Shown here piece by piece: positions 16,205-25,913 of a stretch of 64,000 nucleotides of DNA (positions within the stretch are counted from its first letter, which is position 1; every line of letters starts with the position of its first letter). A model generated the notes under the pieces. The model was not told where the DNA came from, did no database searches, and saw only the letters and a program-made list of their open reading frames with translations. Source of the stretch: Methylomonas fluvii. Lineage in GTDB: Bacteria > Pseudomonadota > Gammaproteobacteria > Methylococcales > Methylomonadaceae. Position numbers and translations under genes: made by a program. The stretch covers positions 496,001 through 560,000 of the forward strand of contig NZ_JACXST010000002.1 of the NCBI RefSeq assembly GCF_014850975.1. Reading direction: 5' to 3'.

Positions 16205-18280
16205 ATGGAAAAAATACTGGTGTCCCTCTACTGCTCATCTGCTGCCGCACTGCTTTTTACTATTACATTAATCATACTTACCTTACACAACTATTCTCGT
16301 ACCGGACCCGGCATCCAAAAAGAAATAGAAAAAAAGTTTGGGTATTATGTGGTTTTCGCCCTAACCAGGTTAGCCGCTTGGTTATTTGTCATATTTTTTC
16401 TGACATCCTTGCCAGGCTCTATTGCAGCTTATTCAATATCAAAGCTTACTGCATTGATGGAATTTAATTTCATCACAGGTTTAACCTACTGCTTAATATC
16501 AACCACGTTAATTACTACCTACTTTTTTTTACACCAGCTCCTGTATACACCGGGCACCATTCAATTATCTTTCCAGTATAGATTTTCCAGATTGTTTGTT
16601 ATATGGAAGATATTATCTCCCAAAATAATAAGTAGCATAAAGTTTTCATTAATTTTATTACTGTCTATAACATCGGCAATCGCTCTGTTTTTCGCTATCC
16701 AAGAAAATAATACGCCGCTAGTGCTATATATACTAGCCTTGGCTGGTTTATATGCTTACATCTATTACGCAACGATAGTTAACGAACCAGCTATCGCTAA
16801 AGCATCGCCTCAAACAAAACCCAATGTGATTATGATAGGTTCCGATACATTGCGCCATGACAGACTTGGCGGCAGCAACTATCATAGGAACCTTACCCCC
16901 AACATTGATAAATTAAGCGCGAACGGCTTACGACTCTATAAATGCATAACCCCTGTCGCCAGAACCGCACCAAGTATTGCATCCCTATTTACCGGATTAT
17001 GGCCGCATAACCATAAAATTCGCGATAATTATCCATCCCTGGCAGACTGTAAATTACCGCAACCGTCTTTAATCGATATATTGAACGAACATGGTTACTT
17101 GACTGCATGCATCTCCGATTGGTGCGGAGCCGATTTCGCAAAATTAAGTTTTAACTTCAAGGAAATCTCGGTCGCTGAAGATCAATGGAATATCAAACTG
17201 CTACTAAGGCAAGGCCCGTCTTTAATCCGAAACGTATTATCGCTATTCACCAATAACGCATTAGGAAAACGCTTCTTACCCGAGTTCTATTATCTGGCCG
17301 GCGTGCCCTTGATAAAAAGCTTGAGCCGCGAATGCCGCCAATTAATTGCCCGTTCGGCGAAAAACTCGCAGCCCTTTTTTATTAATTTGTTCACTTCGGC
17401 CACTCACGTCCCATTCAATTCGGAGTATCCCTATTACAACTTATTTACTCCAAAAGACTATAAAGGTGAGTCACGGTTTATTATGACCAGACTCGCCTCG
17501 GCGGAAGAAATTATCAAAAAACAGGAAAAAACCTCGGAGTTTTTCGACATCCCGCAAATTATTAATTTATATGACAGCTGCGTCAAACAGTTCGACGATG
17601 AAGTGGGGAAAATAATAGATTATATTGAAAAGTCGGATTTATCCAATAATACCATCGTAATCATATATAGCGATCATGGTGCGGATTTTTTTGAAACCGG
17701 ATGCTGGGGCCAGGGCAATACCTTGGTAGGAAACGACCCCAGCGGCAGAATTCCATTGGTGATGAAAGGCCCAGGAGTGCCTAGTGGCGTAAACTTTAAG
17801 CCGACTACCCGCTCTATTGACGTAATGCCAACTTTGTTAGATTTGTTGAATATACCTATTCCAACAACGCTCGACGGTATTAATTTGATTCCTTATGTAA
17901 AAACACAGACATCACCAGAGCTTTTTGCTTTTCAAGAAACAGGGATTTGGCTAGGAAAAATACCTGGCTTACATCCTGAACAAATCTTATATCCCAATAT
18001 TGTTGAATTACTGGATATTCCTGATAAAAAATCCGGCACGCTGGTAGTCAACGAAAAACATTATCCCACGGTTATCCGCGCGAAAAGCCGCTCTATACAG
18101 AATGAAAAGTGGAAACTAATATATATAGCGACTTATACAAAGCCTGTGTATCAGCTATACAACTTAGAAAAAGACCCATATCGGGATGTGATAGACTCTC
18201 ATCCCGATATATTTTTGGAGCTTAAAAAGCTATTGGATAGCCATATTCAAAGTGACACTTTATTTGAATCTGCTAATTAA
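16205..18280 (+). CDS. membrane sulfatase-like / phosphotransferase-like protein
   Basis: A 691-residue protein of the alkaline phosphatase superfamily with five hydrophobic segments (about residues 8-27, 48-70, 88-112, 142-164, 171-190) and a large domain from residue 206 that faces the periplasm. The first metal site is 'NVIMIGSDTLRHDRLG' (Asp214), and the later site is 'IIYSDHGADFFETG'. The nucleophile region reads 'ARTAPSIASLFTG': Thr254 sits where sulfatases have the formylglycine Cys/Ser, and the following sulfatase Arg is Ile. This is more like phosphoethanolamine or phosphoglycerol transferases than a classic sulfatase. It probably decorates the polysaccharide or lipid made by this locus. 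The gene is AT-rich relative to the window. Confidence 0.82.
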   Translation: MEKILVSLYCSSAAALLFTITLIILTLHNYSRTGPGIQKEIEKKFGYYVVFALTRLAAWLFVIFFLTSLPGSIAAYSISKLTALMEFNFITGLTYCLISTTLITTYFFLHQLLYTPGTIQLSFQYRFSRLFVIWKILSPKIISSIKFSLILLLSITSAIALFFAIQENNTPLVLYILALAGLYAYIYYATIVNEPAIAKASPQTKPNVIMIGSDTLRHDRLGGSNYHRNLTPNIDKLSANGLRLYKCITPVARTAPSIASLFTGLWPHNHKIRDNYPSLADCKLPQPSLIDILNEHGYLTACISDWCGADFAKLSFNFKEISVAEDQWNIKLLLRQGPSLIRNVLSLFTNNALGKRFLPEFYYLAGVPLIKSLSRECRQLIARSAKNSQPFFINLFTSATHVPFNSEYPYYNLFTPKDYKGESRFIMTRLASAEEIIKKQEKTSEFFDIPQIINLYDSCVKQFDDEVGKIIDYIEKSDLSNNTIVIIYSDHGADFFETGCWGQGNTLVGNDPSGRIPLVMKGPGVPSGVNFKPTTRSIDVMPTLLDLLNIPIPTTLDGINLIPYVKTQTSPELFAFQETGIWLGKIPGLHPEQILYPNIVELLDIPDKKSGTLVVNEKHYPTVIRAKSRSIQNEKWKLIYIATYTKPVYQLYNLEKDPYRDVIDSHPDIFLELKKLLDSHIQSDTLFESAN

Positions 18281-18334
18281 AATACAAAGCTGTTGCACAT
18301 TTTAAAACTGTGCAATCGGGGTATCAAAAATTAT

Positions 18335-19339
18335 TCACTGATAGTAATCAAGATACCAAGCAACAAACTGTTCAATCCCCTGCTCAATAGTCGTGTTTGG
18401 TTTATAACCAACATCCGCCACCAAGGCCTCTACATCGGCAAACGTATCCGGGACATCACCAGGCTGCAACGGCAATAAATTTTTCTCGGCAGTTTTACCG
18501 AGAAAACGTTCCAAGGTTTCGATATAAGACAGCAGTTCTACCGGATTCTGGTTACCAATGTTATAAACCCGCCAAGGTGCTCTACTGGTGCCTGGATCGG
18601 GTTTTTCTCCACTCCAGTCCGGATTCGGCGAAGCGTTATGATCCATGGTCCGAATCACGCCCTCAACAATATCGTCTATGTAAGTAAAGTCGCGGCGGTG
18701 CTTACCGTAATTAAATACATTGATTTTCTCGCCATTCAAAATAGCTTTGGTAAATAAAAACAACGCCATGTCTGGTCGGCCCCACGGCCCATATACGGTA
18801 AAAAAGCGCAAACCTGTGGTAGGCAATTTATACAAGTTGCTGTAGGTGTGCGCCATCAGCTCATTGGCTTTTTTTGACGCCGCATACAAGCTCAAGGGAT
18901 GATCGACATTGTCATGCACGGAAAACGGCATGGATTCGTTCGCGCCGTAAACCGAACTGCTGGAGGCATACACCAAGTGCTCCACCTGATTATGCCGACA
19001 GCCTTCCAATATATTGATAAAACCAACGATATTGCTATCGATGTAGGCATGCGGATTCTCGATTGAATAACGCACACCAGCCTGAGCAGCCAGATTAACC
19101 ACTTTTTGCGGCTGATGCTTTTTAAATAAAGCCTCCATGCCGTCTCTATCGGCAATATCCAATCTGACATCGGTATAGCCGGCAAAATCCTTGATCCGAT
19201 CCAAGCGACTCAATTTCAGGTTAACATCGTAATAGTCGTTGAGATTATCGACACCAATGACTTCGTCACCACGCTCCAATAATCTCAGCGCCAAATGATT
19301 GCCTATAAAACCGGCAGTGCCGGTCACCATAATCTTCAT
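18335..19339 (-). CDS. UDP-glucuronate 4-epimerase-like SDR
   Basis: A 334-residue extended short-chain dehydrogenase. The NAD-binding loop is 'GTAGFIGNH' (residues 7-15), the catalytic pair is in '[10 protein letters not shown]' (Y-x3-K) near residue 150, and '[11 protein letters not shown]' near residue 36 is the pattern of UDP-glucuronate 4-epimerases (CapI/GAE-like), which convert UDP-GlcA to UDP-GalA. It begins 2 bp after the dehydrogenase stop, so the two are one operon, convergent with the plus-strand polysaccharide genes. Substrate is inferred from family similarity; a UDP-GalNAcA epimerase is possible. Confidence 0.88.
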   Translation of the reverse strand: MKIMVTGTAGFIGNHLALRLLERGDEVIGVDNLNDYYDVNLKLSRLDRIKDFAGYTDVRLDIADRDGMEALFKKHQPQKVVNLAAQAGVRYSIENPHAYIDSNIVGFINILEGCRHNQVEHLVYASSSSVYGANESMPFSVHDNVDHPLSLYAASKKANELMAHTYSNLYKLPTTGLRFFTVYGPWGRPDMALFLFTKAILNGEKINVFNYGKHRRDFTYIDDIVEGVIRTMDHNASPNPDWSGEKPDPGTSRAPWRVYNIGNQNPVELLSYIETLERFLGKTAEKNLLPLQPGDVPDTFADVEALVADVGYKPNTTIEQGIEQFVAWYLDYYQ

Positions 19340-19341
19340 TC

Positions 19342-20613
19342 TTAAAGCCTTGCGTCTGTTTGATCCGTGGGAAACAAGTATTTCAGATCATATACAATAG
19401 CTTGCGGCGTACCTAAAGCTCTGATGTCTGAAATCGCCATTTTTCTGAACTCATCATGGGCCACAGCCAGAATAATCGCGTCGTATTTTCCCGCAACCGG
19501 TTTCACTACCGGCGTTATAGCGTATTCGTGTTTCGCTTCCTCGGCATTAACCCAGGGATCGTAAACCTCGACATTGACGCCATAAGTCTTCAATTCGGCA
19601 ATGATGTCCACCACCCGAGTGTTACGAATGTCCGGACAGTTTTCTTTAAAGGTCAAGCCCATGATCAGGACATTAGCTTCCTGGACATGCACACGCTTCT
19701 TCAGCATCAACTTTACTAATTGCGACACGACGTATACCCCCATGCCATCGTTGATTCGACGGCCAGAAAGTATCACTTCCGGGTTATAGCCGATAGCTTG
19801 AGCTTTATGGGTTAAGTAGTAAGGATCCACTCCGATACAGTGTCCACCGACCAACCCAGGGCGAAACGGCAGGAAATTCCATTTGGTCCCTGCAGCCAAC
19901 AAAACCTCTTCAGTATCTATTCCGAGTTTGTTGAAGATCAATGCCAATTCGTTGATCAAAGCGATGTTGACATCGCGCTGAGTATTTTCAATGACTTTAG
20001 CAGCCTCGGCGACTTTGATGCTGCTGGCTTTGTGTGTGCCCGCAGCGATGATGCTTTTATACAAAGCATCTACTTTTTCGGCTATTTCAGGCGTAGAGCC
20101 CGAGGTAACCTTCAGAATATTGGTTACGCGGTGTTGTTTATCGCCGGGATTAATGCGCTCAGGACTATAACCGACATAAAAATCCCGATTAAAAGTCAAA
20201 CCCGATACTTTCTCCAGAATCGGTACGCAAACCTCTTCGGTTGCACCAGGGTAAACAGTGGATTCGTAAATGACGATGTCGCCGGACTTTATCACCTTAC
20301 CCAACAAATCGCTGGCTTTTTGCAGCGGCGTCAAATCAGGTTGTTTATGTTCGTTGATTGGCGTGGGGACTGTGACTATATAAACCGAACAATCGGCTAT
20401 ATCTTGTAAATCAGCGCTGTAAGTCAGCAATTTGGCGCCGGCGAGTTCTTCTTCACTAACTTCCAGGGTATGGTCTCGACCTGCGCGTAATTCCTGAATC
20501 CGATGCTGGTTAATATCGAAACCTACGGTTTGATATTTTCGTCCAAACTCGACGGCTAGCGGCAACCCCACGTAACCAAGCCCAATCATACCGATTTTAA
20601 TGTTATCTAACAT
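19342..20613 (-). CDS. UDP-sugar 6-dehydrogenase (TviB/WbpO-like)
   Basis: A 423-residue nucleotide-sugar dehydrogenase of the UDP-Glc/GDP-Man dehydrogenase superfamily. The Rossmann loop is '[11 protein letters not shown]' (residues 10-20). The family's catalytic cysteine is in '[13 protein letters not shown]' near residue 258, and '[12 protein letters not shown]' precedes it. The sequence is closest in feel to TviB/WbpO, which oxidise UDP-GlcNAc or UDP-GalNAc to the uronic acid, but UDP-glucose is not excluded. With the downstream epimerase it would supply an acidic sugar to the exopolysaccharide. Confidence 0.87.
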   Translation of the reverse strand: MLDNIKIGMIGLGYVGLPLAVEFGRKYQTVGFDINQHRIQELRAGRDHTLEVSEEELAGAKLLTYSADLQDIADCSVYIVTVPTPINEHKQPDLTPLQKASDLLGKVIKSGDIVIYESTVYPGATEEVCVPILEKVSGLTFNRDFYVGYSPERINPGDKQHRVTNILKVTSGSTPEIAEKVDALYKSIIAAGTHKASSIKVAEAAKVIENTQRDVNIALINELALIFNKLGIDTEEVLLAAGTKWNFLPFRPGLVGGHCIGVDPYYLTHKAQAIGYNPEVILSGRRINDGMGVYVVSQLVKLMLKKRVHVQEANVLIMGLTFKENCPDIRNTRVVDIIAELKTYGVNVEVYDPWVNAEEAKHEYAITPVVKPVAGKYDAIILAVAHDEFRKMAISDIRALGTPQAIVYDLKYLFPTDQTDARL

Positions 20614-20658
20614 CTAGTAAATCCTCCTCCGCCCCGCTCTGAGTTTTAATGACTTGAA

Positions 20659-21264
20659 TTACTTTTTGACTATACAGCCCCATGCCGTCAGCCAGGCTTG
20701 TGCCTGATAGCTTTCCGCCGTTTTCGGCAAGTTGCCGCTCAACACCATCGCCAAGGTATGATTGATAATGCCGAAGAAATAAGTGTAGGCCAATAACGGA
20801 TCCAGTGCCTTCATCTCGCCGTCTTTGACGCCGTTCTGAAAAATCCGTTTTATTTTAATAAATGCGGGCGTTTCCAGCAGGGGCTTAGGTTGAGCCAAAA
20901 ACTCTTCGCTCTTTACAAATAACAAAAACTCGACGATTTCCGGGGCGTCATCGGTTAATTTGAAGAGTAAATCGACTATTTCCCGCAATTGTTCGGCAGC
21001 TTTACGATTCCGGCGGCGAATATCATCAATCGATATGCTCAGACTATCCAGAATATTTTCGTACAAGGCTTGCGCGATGGCTTGCTTGGTTTTGAAATAC
21101 TGACTAATGCCGGTACTGGTTGTTATACCAGCCGCATCTTTTATATCGGTTAATGAGGTATTGAAATATCCCTTCTTGGCAAACAGCTTTAAAGCGGCCT
21201 GCAACACTTCATCCTGACTAATCGTTTTATTCGGTGTATTTTCTAATTCTAATTCTTGTTCCAT
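20659..21264 (-). CDS. TetR/AcrR family regulator
   Basis: A 201-residue TetR-type repressor. The DNA-binding domain covers residues 16-65, with 'AALKLFAKKGYFNTSLTDI' and the recognition helix region 'TSTGISQYFKTKQAIA' (Y-F-x-T-K). The C-terminal domain is helical and would bind an unknown ligand or partner. It is followed 46 bp downstream by the polysaccharide dehydrogenase gene on the same strand, so that operon is a possible target; the sequence gives no direct proof. Confidence 0.88.
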   Translation of the reverse strand: MEQELELENTPNKTISQDEVLQAALKLFAKKGYFNTSLTDIKDAAGITTSTGISQYFKTKQAIAQALYENILDSLSISIDDIRRRNRKAAEQLREIVDLLFKLTDDAPEIVEFLLFVKSEEFLAQPKPLLETPAFIKIKRIFQNGVKDGEMKALDPLLAYTYFFGIINHTLAMVLSGNLPKTAESYQAQAWLTAWGCIVKK

Positions 21265-21327
21265 GCTCTTATATACAGCTTTACCTGCTGTTTACTCTCT
21301 GTTGTGGCAGTATCGATACTGCTTTTA

Positions 21328-21888
21328 TTATTCGTTGATGGTGGAGAACGCCGCGACCAGATAATTAACCATAGACCATAAGGTTAAAATCGCCGACAAG
21401 TATAACAACCAGTAACCCATGGTATTGATAGGCAGGCCTAATAAATCATCCCGATAAAGCAACAAACTAACTGCCGTCATTTGCGCCGTGGTTTTCCATT
21501 TTCCCAATTGCGAAACCTTGACCTTGGCTCGCTGGCCGATTTCGGCCATCCATTCTCTCAGCGACGCAATCGCAATTTCCCTACCGATAATGATAGCCGC
21601 AGGTACTGCAAGATAAGGATTGCCTTGAGCCTGCACCACCAATACCAGTACAAACGCCACCATCAATTTATCAGCCACCGGATCCAGGAAGGCGCCGAAT
21701 GCAGTTTGCATATTCATTTTTCTGGCAAGATAACCGTCCAGCCAATCGGTGAAGCCGGCAACCAAAAATATCGCCGTGCATGCCAGGTTGGAATACTGCC
21801 AAGGCAAATAAAACACAACGGCCAACAAAGGAATGAGGGCGATCCGTAACAGGGTTAAGTAGGTCGGAATGGTAAATCTAATGGCCAT
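21328..21888 (-). CDS. pgsA: phosphatidylglycerophosphate synthase
   Basis: A 186-residue CDP-alcohol phosphatidyltransferase that makes phosphatidylglycerol phosphate from CDP-diacylglycerol and glycerol-3-phosphate in the inner membrane. The complete CDP-AP signature is visible: 'DWLDGYLAR' then 'GAFLDPVADK' (D-x2-DG-x2-AR-x8-G-x3-D-x3-D), residues 48-74. Several transmembrane segments follow. The start overlaps the uvrC stop by 11 bp, the common uvrC-pgsA arrangement of gammaproteobacteria. Confidence 0.95.
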   Translation of the reverse strand: MAIRFTIPTYLTLLRIALIPLLAVVFYLPWQYSNLACTAIFLVAGFTDWLDGYLARKMNMQTAFGAFLDPVADKLMVAFVLVLVVQAQGNPYLAVPAAIIIGREIAIASLREWMAEIGQRAKVKVSQLGKWKTTAQMTAVSLLLYRDDLLGLPINTMGYWLLYLSAILTLWSMVNYLVAAFSTINE

Positions 21889-23716
21889 CTTGATGGTGAA
21901 ATGTATCGTAAATTCGCTGCGCTAATTGTCGGCTAATGCCATCTATACTGGCTAAAGCATCCACACCCGCGCTGGACACACCCTGTAACCCGCCAAACTG
22001 TTTCAGCAAAACCTGTCGTCTTTTCGGCCCCAGTCCGGCAATATCTTCCAGTACCGATTGCTTGTTAACCTTGCCGCGTCGCTGCCTGTGTCCGGTTATC
22101 GCGAAACGATGCGCTTCATCGCGAATCTGTTGAATCAATAGCAAGGCGGAAGCACCTGGTGTCACATCCAAAGGTTGCCGATTGCCGACCAGAATGATTT
22201 TCTCCATTCCGGCTTTGCGATCAGGCCCTTTGGCGACGCCGACTATCATAACATCGTTTATCTCCAATTCAGCCAAAGCCTTTTCGGCCTCCGCGACTTG
22301 GCCTTTGCCGCCGTCTATTAAAAGGATGTCCGGCGCCGGATGCTCACCATTCTTCAAGCGACTGAAGCGTCTAAAAACCGCCTGATGAATCGCCGCATAG
22401 TCATCGCCGCCAGCAATGCCATCGATATTAAAGCGTCGATACTCGGATTTCACCGGCCCTTCTCTATCAAACACCACACAAGACGCCACAGTCTGTTCGC
22501 CTTGGGTATGACTAATATCAAAACACTCCAGGCGACTGGGGGTGATGTCGCAGTCCAATTCTTGCTGCAAACTGATAAAGCGCCCTTGCAAACCCTGTCG
22601 ATCAGCCAGCCTAGCGCTAAGCGCACTGCGGGCATTGGTGATAGCCATTTGCAACCACTTCATCCGTTCGCCGCGCACATTATTGGCAATCGCTACCGAA
22701 TGTTTGGCCTGTTCGGTCAATACCTCGGCCACCAAAGCCGATTCCGGCAAGGCATGGCTGACGATCAATTCGTGAGGTACGGTTTTGTCCAAATAATATT
22801 GGGCGATGAAAGCCTGCAAGATTTCCTCGGGCTGATTTTCATCGCCCACTTTCGGAAAAAACTGCCGGTTGCCCAAATGCTGGCCGTTGCGGATAAAAAA
22901 TACCTGTACGCAAGCCGCGCCGTTTTTAGCCGCGCAAGCGACAATATCCACATCGCCTTTTTCGCCTTCCACACAATGCTTTTCCAACACCGCCCGCAAG
23001 CGGGCGATTTGGTCGCGATAGGCGGCGGCTTGCTCAAATTCCAATTGCGCGGCCGCAGCTTCCATCTTCGCTACCAAGCGATCGATTAGTAAGCCACCCT
23101 GCCCCTCCAAAAACAAAATGGTATTCTCCACATCGGCGGCATAGATATCCTTACTGACCAGCCCAACACACGGCGCGGTGCAGCGCTCAATCTGATGTTG
23201 CAGACAAGGCCGAGAGCGGGCACTGTAATAGGAATCTTCACATTGCCGCACGGGGAAAATTTTTTGTAATAACTTCAAGGTTTCTTTCACCGCACTGGCG
23301 CTGGGATACGGCCCGAAATACTTGCCCCGCCGCTTCTTGGCGCCGCGATGAAAGGTCAGTTGCGGAAAATCGTGGAAACTGGAGATGAACACATAGGGAT
23401 AGGATTTATCGTCGCGCAAACTGATGTTGTAGCGCGGCTTGTGGCGTTTGATCTGCTGGCTTTCCAGCAATAAGGCTTCGCCCTCCGTGTGGGTAACGGT
23501 TACTTCTATCCCGGCAACCTTGGCCACCATCGCCTGCTGTTTGGGCGAGGCATTTTGAGTTCTGAAATAACTGGAAACCCGATTTTTCAGATTCTTGGCT
23601 TTGCCGATGTAAATAATCTCGCCTTTCTCGTCCAACATCTTGTAAATGCCGGGACGCTGGGTTAGCGTCTTCAAAAAGGCTTTGGCGTCGAATTCGCCCG
23701 GATGAGTTTCAGTCAC
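21878..23716 (-). CDS. uvrC: excinuclease ABC subunit C
   Basis: A 612-residue UvrC, the dual-incision nuclease of nucleotide excision repair. In order: the GIY-YIG domain for the 3' cut ('RPGIYKMLDEKGEIIYIGKAKN', residues 17-38), a Cys cluster region ('CLQHQIERCTAPCVG'), the UVR motif for UvrB binding near residue 215, the RNase-H-like domain for the 5' cut ('CFDISHTQGE', 'LLIDGGKGQV'), and a C-terminal helix-hairpin-helix pair ('IAGLGPKRRQVLLKQFGG'). It overlaps the downstream pgsA and the upstream glycosylase gene. Confidence 0.97.
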   Translation of the reverse strand: MTETHPGEFDAKAFLKTLTQRPGIYKMLDEKGEIIYIGKAKNLKNRVSSYFRTQNASPKQQAMVAKVAGIEVTVTHTEGEALLLESQQIKRHKPRYNISLRDDKSYPYVFISSFHDFPQLTFHRGAKKRRGKYFGPYPSASAVKETLKLLQKIFPVRQCEDSYYSARSRPCLQHQIERCTAPCVGLVSKDIYAADVENTILFLEGQGGLLIDRLVAKMEAAAAQLEFEQAAAYRDQIARLRAVLEKHCVEGEKGDVDIVACAAKNGAACVQVFFIRNGQHLGNRQFFPKVGDENQPEEILQAFIAQYYLDKTVPHELIVSHALPESALVAEVLTEQAKHSVAIANNVRGERMKWLQMAITNARSALSARLADRQGLQGRFISLQQELDCDITPSRLECFDISHTQGEQTVASCVVFDREGPVKSEYRRFNIDGIAGGDDYAAIHQAVFRRFSRLKNGEHPAPDILLIDGGKGQVAEAEKALAELEINDVMIVGVAKGPDRKAGMEKIILVGNRQPLDVTPGASALLLIQQIRDEAHRFAITGHRQRRGKVNKQSVLEDIAGLGPKRRQVLLKQFGGLQGVSSAGVDALASIDGISRQLAQRIYDTFHHQDGH

Positions 23717-24356
23717 GGGCAGCCAGCAAATTTTGAATGGTTACAAACACCGCCGCCAGCATCTCCATGCTCAGGCGCTTGGTCTGCACGTTATAGCGAC
23801 TGCAATGGTAAGAACTGACCAGCGTGTTACCGTCCGGCAATTGAAAGCTGACATGATGAGCGAATTTAGCCGCACTACTCTTTAAACCATAAGCACGCAA
23901 TACTGCCTGATGGGCGATATTGCCCAAGGCCAATATCACCGAATGTTTCGGTAGGGTTTTAATTTCCGCAGTCAGATAAGGATTGCATTGTTTAATTTCA
24001 TCGCCGGTAGGTTTGTTTTGCGGCGGCAAACATTTCACGGCATTGGTAATCCGGCAATTGCTAAGCTGCAAACCATCGGCCAAATTTGTCGATGCCAATT
24101 GATTGCTGTAACCGAAATCATACAAAGCCTGATACAGCAACAAGCCTGCATAGTCACCGGTAAACGGTCTGCCGGTGGCGTTCGCGCCATGCATACCCGG
24201 CGCTAAGCCAACGACTAGCAAGCGCGCTTCCGGATCGCCGAACGGCGCCACCGGTAAGGCATGATAATCGGGATACTTAGCCCGCACCTCGCCGAGAAAT
24301 TCGCTTAGGCGCGGGCATGCCCGGCAGTCTTGCTTGAAATAGGATGAATAAGTCAT
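23709..24356 (-). CDS. uracil-DNA glycosylase, family 4/5-like
   Basis: A 215-residue iron-sulfur uracil-DNA glycosylase. The first two cluster cysteines are Cys11 and Cys14 ('DCRACPRL'), and 'NAVKCLPPQNKPTGDEIKQC' carries further cysteines. The active-site loop is 'GLAPGMHGANATGRPFTGD', in the style of type 5 (UdgB) enzymes, and 'SSYHCSRYN' is the C-terminal histidine motif. It removes uracil or other deaminated bases from DNA. The ATG at 24356 is preferred over an in-frame TTG at 24374. It overlaps uvrC by 8 bp, grouping two DNA repair genes. Confidence 0.88.
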   Translation of the reverse strand: MTYSSYFKQDCRACPRLSEFLGEVRAKYPDYHALPVAPFGDPEARLLVVGLAPGMHGANATGRPFTGDYAGLLLYQALYDFGYSNQLASTNLADGLQLSNCRITNAVKCLPPQNKPTGDEIKQCNPYLTAEIKTLPKHSVILALGNIAHQAVLRAYGLKSSAAKFAHHVSFQLPDGNTLVSSYHCSRYNVQTKRLSMEMLAAVFVTIQNLLAARD

Positions 24357-24374
24357 AAAACGATAAACACTCAA

Positions 24375-24761
24375 ATTAGCGGAATTTTACCTGAGCCCAA
24401 GATTTCTTGCGTCGCTCGCTTTGCTTATTAATTAGTCTGTAAAACATCCTTACTTCCGTCTTCGCCGGAATGACCTTCTCTGGAGAGAACAAGCGACGGC
24501 TTGACCGTAAGCAGTCCGAGTCCGGACTTTCAAATCCAAATTAACCAAGTCTGGAAACATCTGGACCGGAATACCGCAAATACCGGCACCGGATAAACCT
24601 AAACGTTTGCTAATTGATAAAATTGTGGTATTTTTACAACATGCTGAGCAGAATCTGCAATTCTCTTTGATTTTTAAAGCCTAATTTTTCTAACCATGGC
24701 TTTATTAGTCCCTCTCAAAAGCAACCAATTATCTATTTTTACAAATAACAAAGGAGTCTTT
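24375..24761. other. intergenic region with degenerate repeat remnant
   Basis: 387 bp between the divergent glycosylase and OmpA-like genes. It contains 'TTCCGTCTTCGCCGGAATGA' near 24460, which looks like a decayed copy of a common proteobacterial 'CATTCCGGCGAA' repeat, and a GTCCGAGTCCGGAC palindrome near 24516. The AT-rich stretch after 24610 probably holds the ompA promoter, but no convincing -35/-10 pair was found. No gene is supported. Confidence 0.45.
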
Positions 24762-25826
24762 ATGTTGAAGAAAAGTTTACTGGCAATCGCCACGATGGCG
24801 ACGCTCGGTTCCGTGTCGACGGCACAAGCCGACGAGTTCCTTGACGATAGATGGTACGCCGCGCCCTTCGGCACTTTCGTACAACCGGGCGGTGATCGTA
24901 ATGCACATAGCGGTTGGGGTGGCGGCCTGGGCTTGGGTAAGATCATCAACGAACATCTGAACATCGAAATCAGAGGCTTATACCAAAATCTGGAAGGCGC
25001 CAAAACCAATGGCAACTGGGATTTGACCGGCGGTACTGTCGATGCGCAGTATTATTTGTTTAGGGATAAATTCTCGCCTTATGCAGTAATCGGTGTGGGC
25101 GGTATAAACACTACGCACAATGGCGACAGCGGCGCAGGCTTCATCGGCGAAGCGGGTGCGGGTTTTACCTATGAACTGCACGATAACTTCCTGATTCGCA
25201 GCGACGTCCGCTATCGTTACAACAACAACTTCAACGCCAAGTTACAACCTGGTACTGAAGAGTTTCACGACATGACGGTTAACCTGGGTTTCGTGATCCC
25301 GTTCGGCGAAAAACCTAAAGCCACTGTGGTCGCTAAAGCCGAGCCGACTCCGCCTCCAGCACCGATGCCGGCTAAACTCGATTGTTCAAAAATGGATGAC
25401 GACAAAGACGGCGTGAACAATTGCGTCGATAAGTGCCCAACGACACTACCGGGTGTTGAAGTCAGTATCTATGGTTGCTGGATTGTCGATGTGAAATTCG
25501 ATAACGACAAAGATATTATCAAACCGCAGTACTTCCCAAAACTGGATAAAGTCGTTGACCGCATCAAACAGTATCCTGACATGGCGTTTGAAGTTCAAGG
25601 CCATACCAGCAATACCGGTTCGTACAAACACAACCTGGACTTGTCGGAGCGCCGGGCATTGGCGGTTAAGAAATACCTGACCAAAGGCAGCCACTCTCCC
25701 AATATCACTTCACACGGTTACAGCTGGGATAGACCTATCGATACCAACGAAACCGAAGAAGGCCGCGCCAATAACCGCCGGGTGCAGTTGGAAGTGGATG
25801 GTAAAGCCCAACATACTGTGAAATAG
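24762..25826 (+). CDS. OmpA family outer-membrane protein
   Basis: A 354-residue OmpA-type protein. The ATG at 24762 follows a strong ribosome site (AAGGAG) and begins a signal peptide ('MLKKSLLAIATMATLGSVST', cleavage after 'AQA'). Residues 25-200 form an eight-strand beta-barrel of the OmpA/OprF type. A short 'DDDKDGVNNCVDKCPTT' segment, a thrombospondin type 3-like calcium-binding repeat, links to the peptidoglycan-binding OmpA domain ('VQGHTSNTG', 'LDLSERRALAVKKYL', 'NNRRVQLEV'). It anchors the outer membrane to the cell wall and may act as a porin. An intrinsic terminator follows the stop. Confidence 0.95.
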   Translation: MLKKSLLAIATMATLGSVSTAQADEFLDDRWYAAPFGTFVQPGGDRNAHSGWGGGLGLGKIINEHLNIEIRGLYQNLEGAKTNGNWDLTGGTVDAQYYLFRDKFSPYAVIGVGGINTTHNGDSGAGFIGEAGAGFTYELHDNFLIRSDVRYRYNNNFNAKLQPGTEEFHDMTVNLGFVIPFGEKPKATVVAKAEPTPPPAPMPAKLDCSKMDDDKDGVNNCVDKCPTTLPGVEVSIYGCWIVDVKFDNDKDIIKPQYFPKLDKVVDRIKQYPDMAFEVQGHTSNTGSYKHNLDLSERRALAVKKYLTKGSHSPNITSHGYSWDRPIDTNETEEGRANNRRVQLEVDGKAQHTVK

Positions 25827-25861
25827 TCAGCAAACCTGGTCAAGTCAATTGATTCAGCGCA

Positions 25862-25887
25862 AAAACCCGCCGTAAGGCGGGTTTTTT
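25862..25887. terminator. bidirectional intrinsic terminator
   Basis: AAAACCCGCC and GGCGGGTTTT form a 10-bp stem with a GTAA loop, followed by more T residues. It lies 36 bp past the OmpA-like stop and 27 bp before the end of the convergent GNAT gene, so it can serve both. Confidence 0.9.
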
Positions 25888-25913
25888 ATGCGCGCGAGAG
25901 GAAAAGCAAAAAA

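Noticed and set aside
16205..18280. Annotation as an arylsulfatase
   Set aside because: The nucleophile position is Thr254 and the following Arg of the sulfatase signature is missing, so the formylglycine mechanism is unlikely.
24600..24650. TTGATA as a -35 element for the OmpA-like gene
   Set aside because: No acceptable -10 hexamer lies at 16-18 bp; the promoter was left uncalled.
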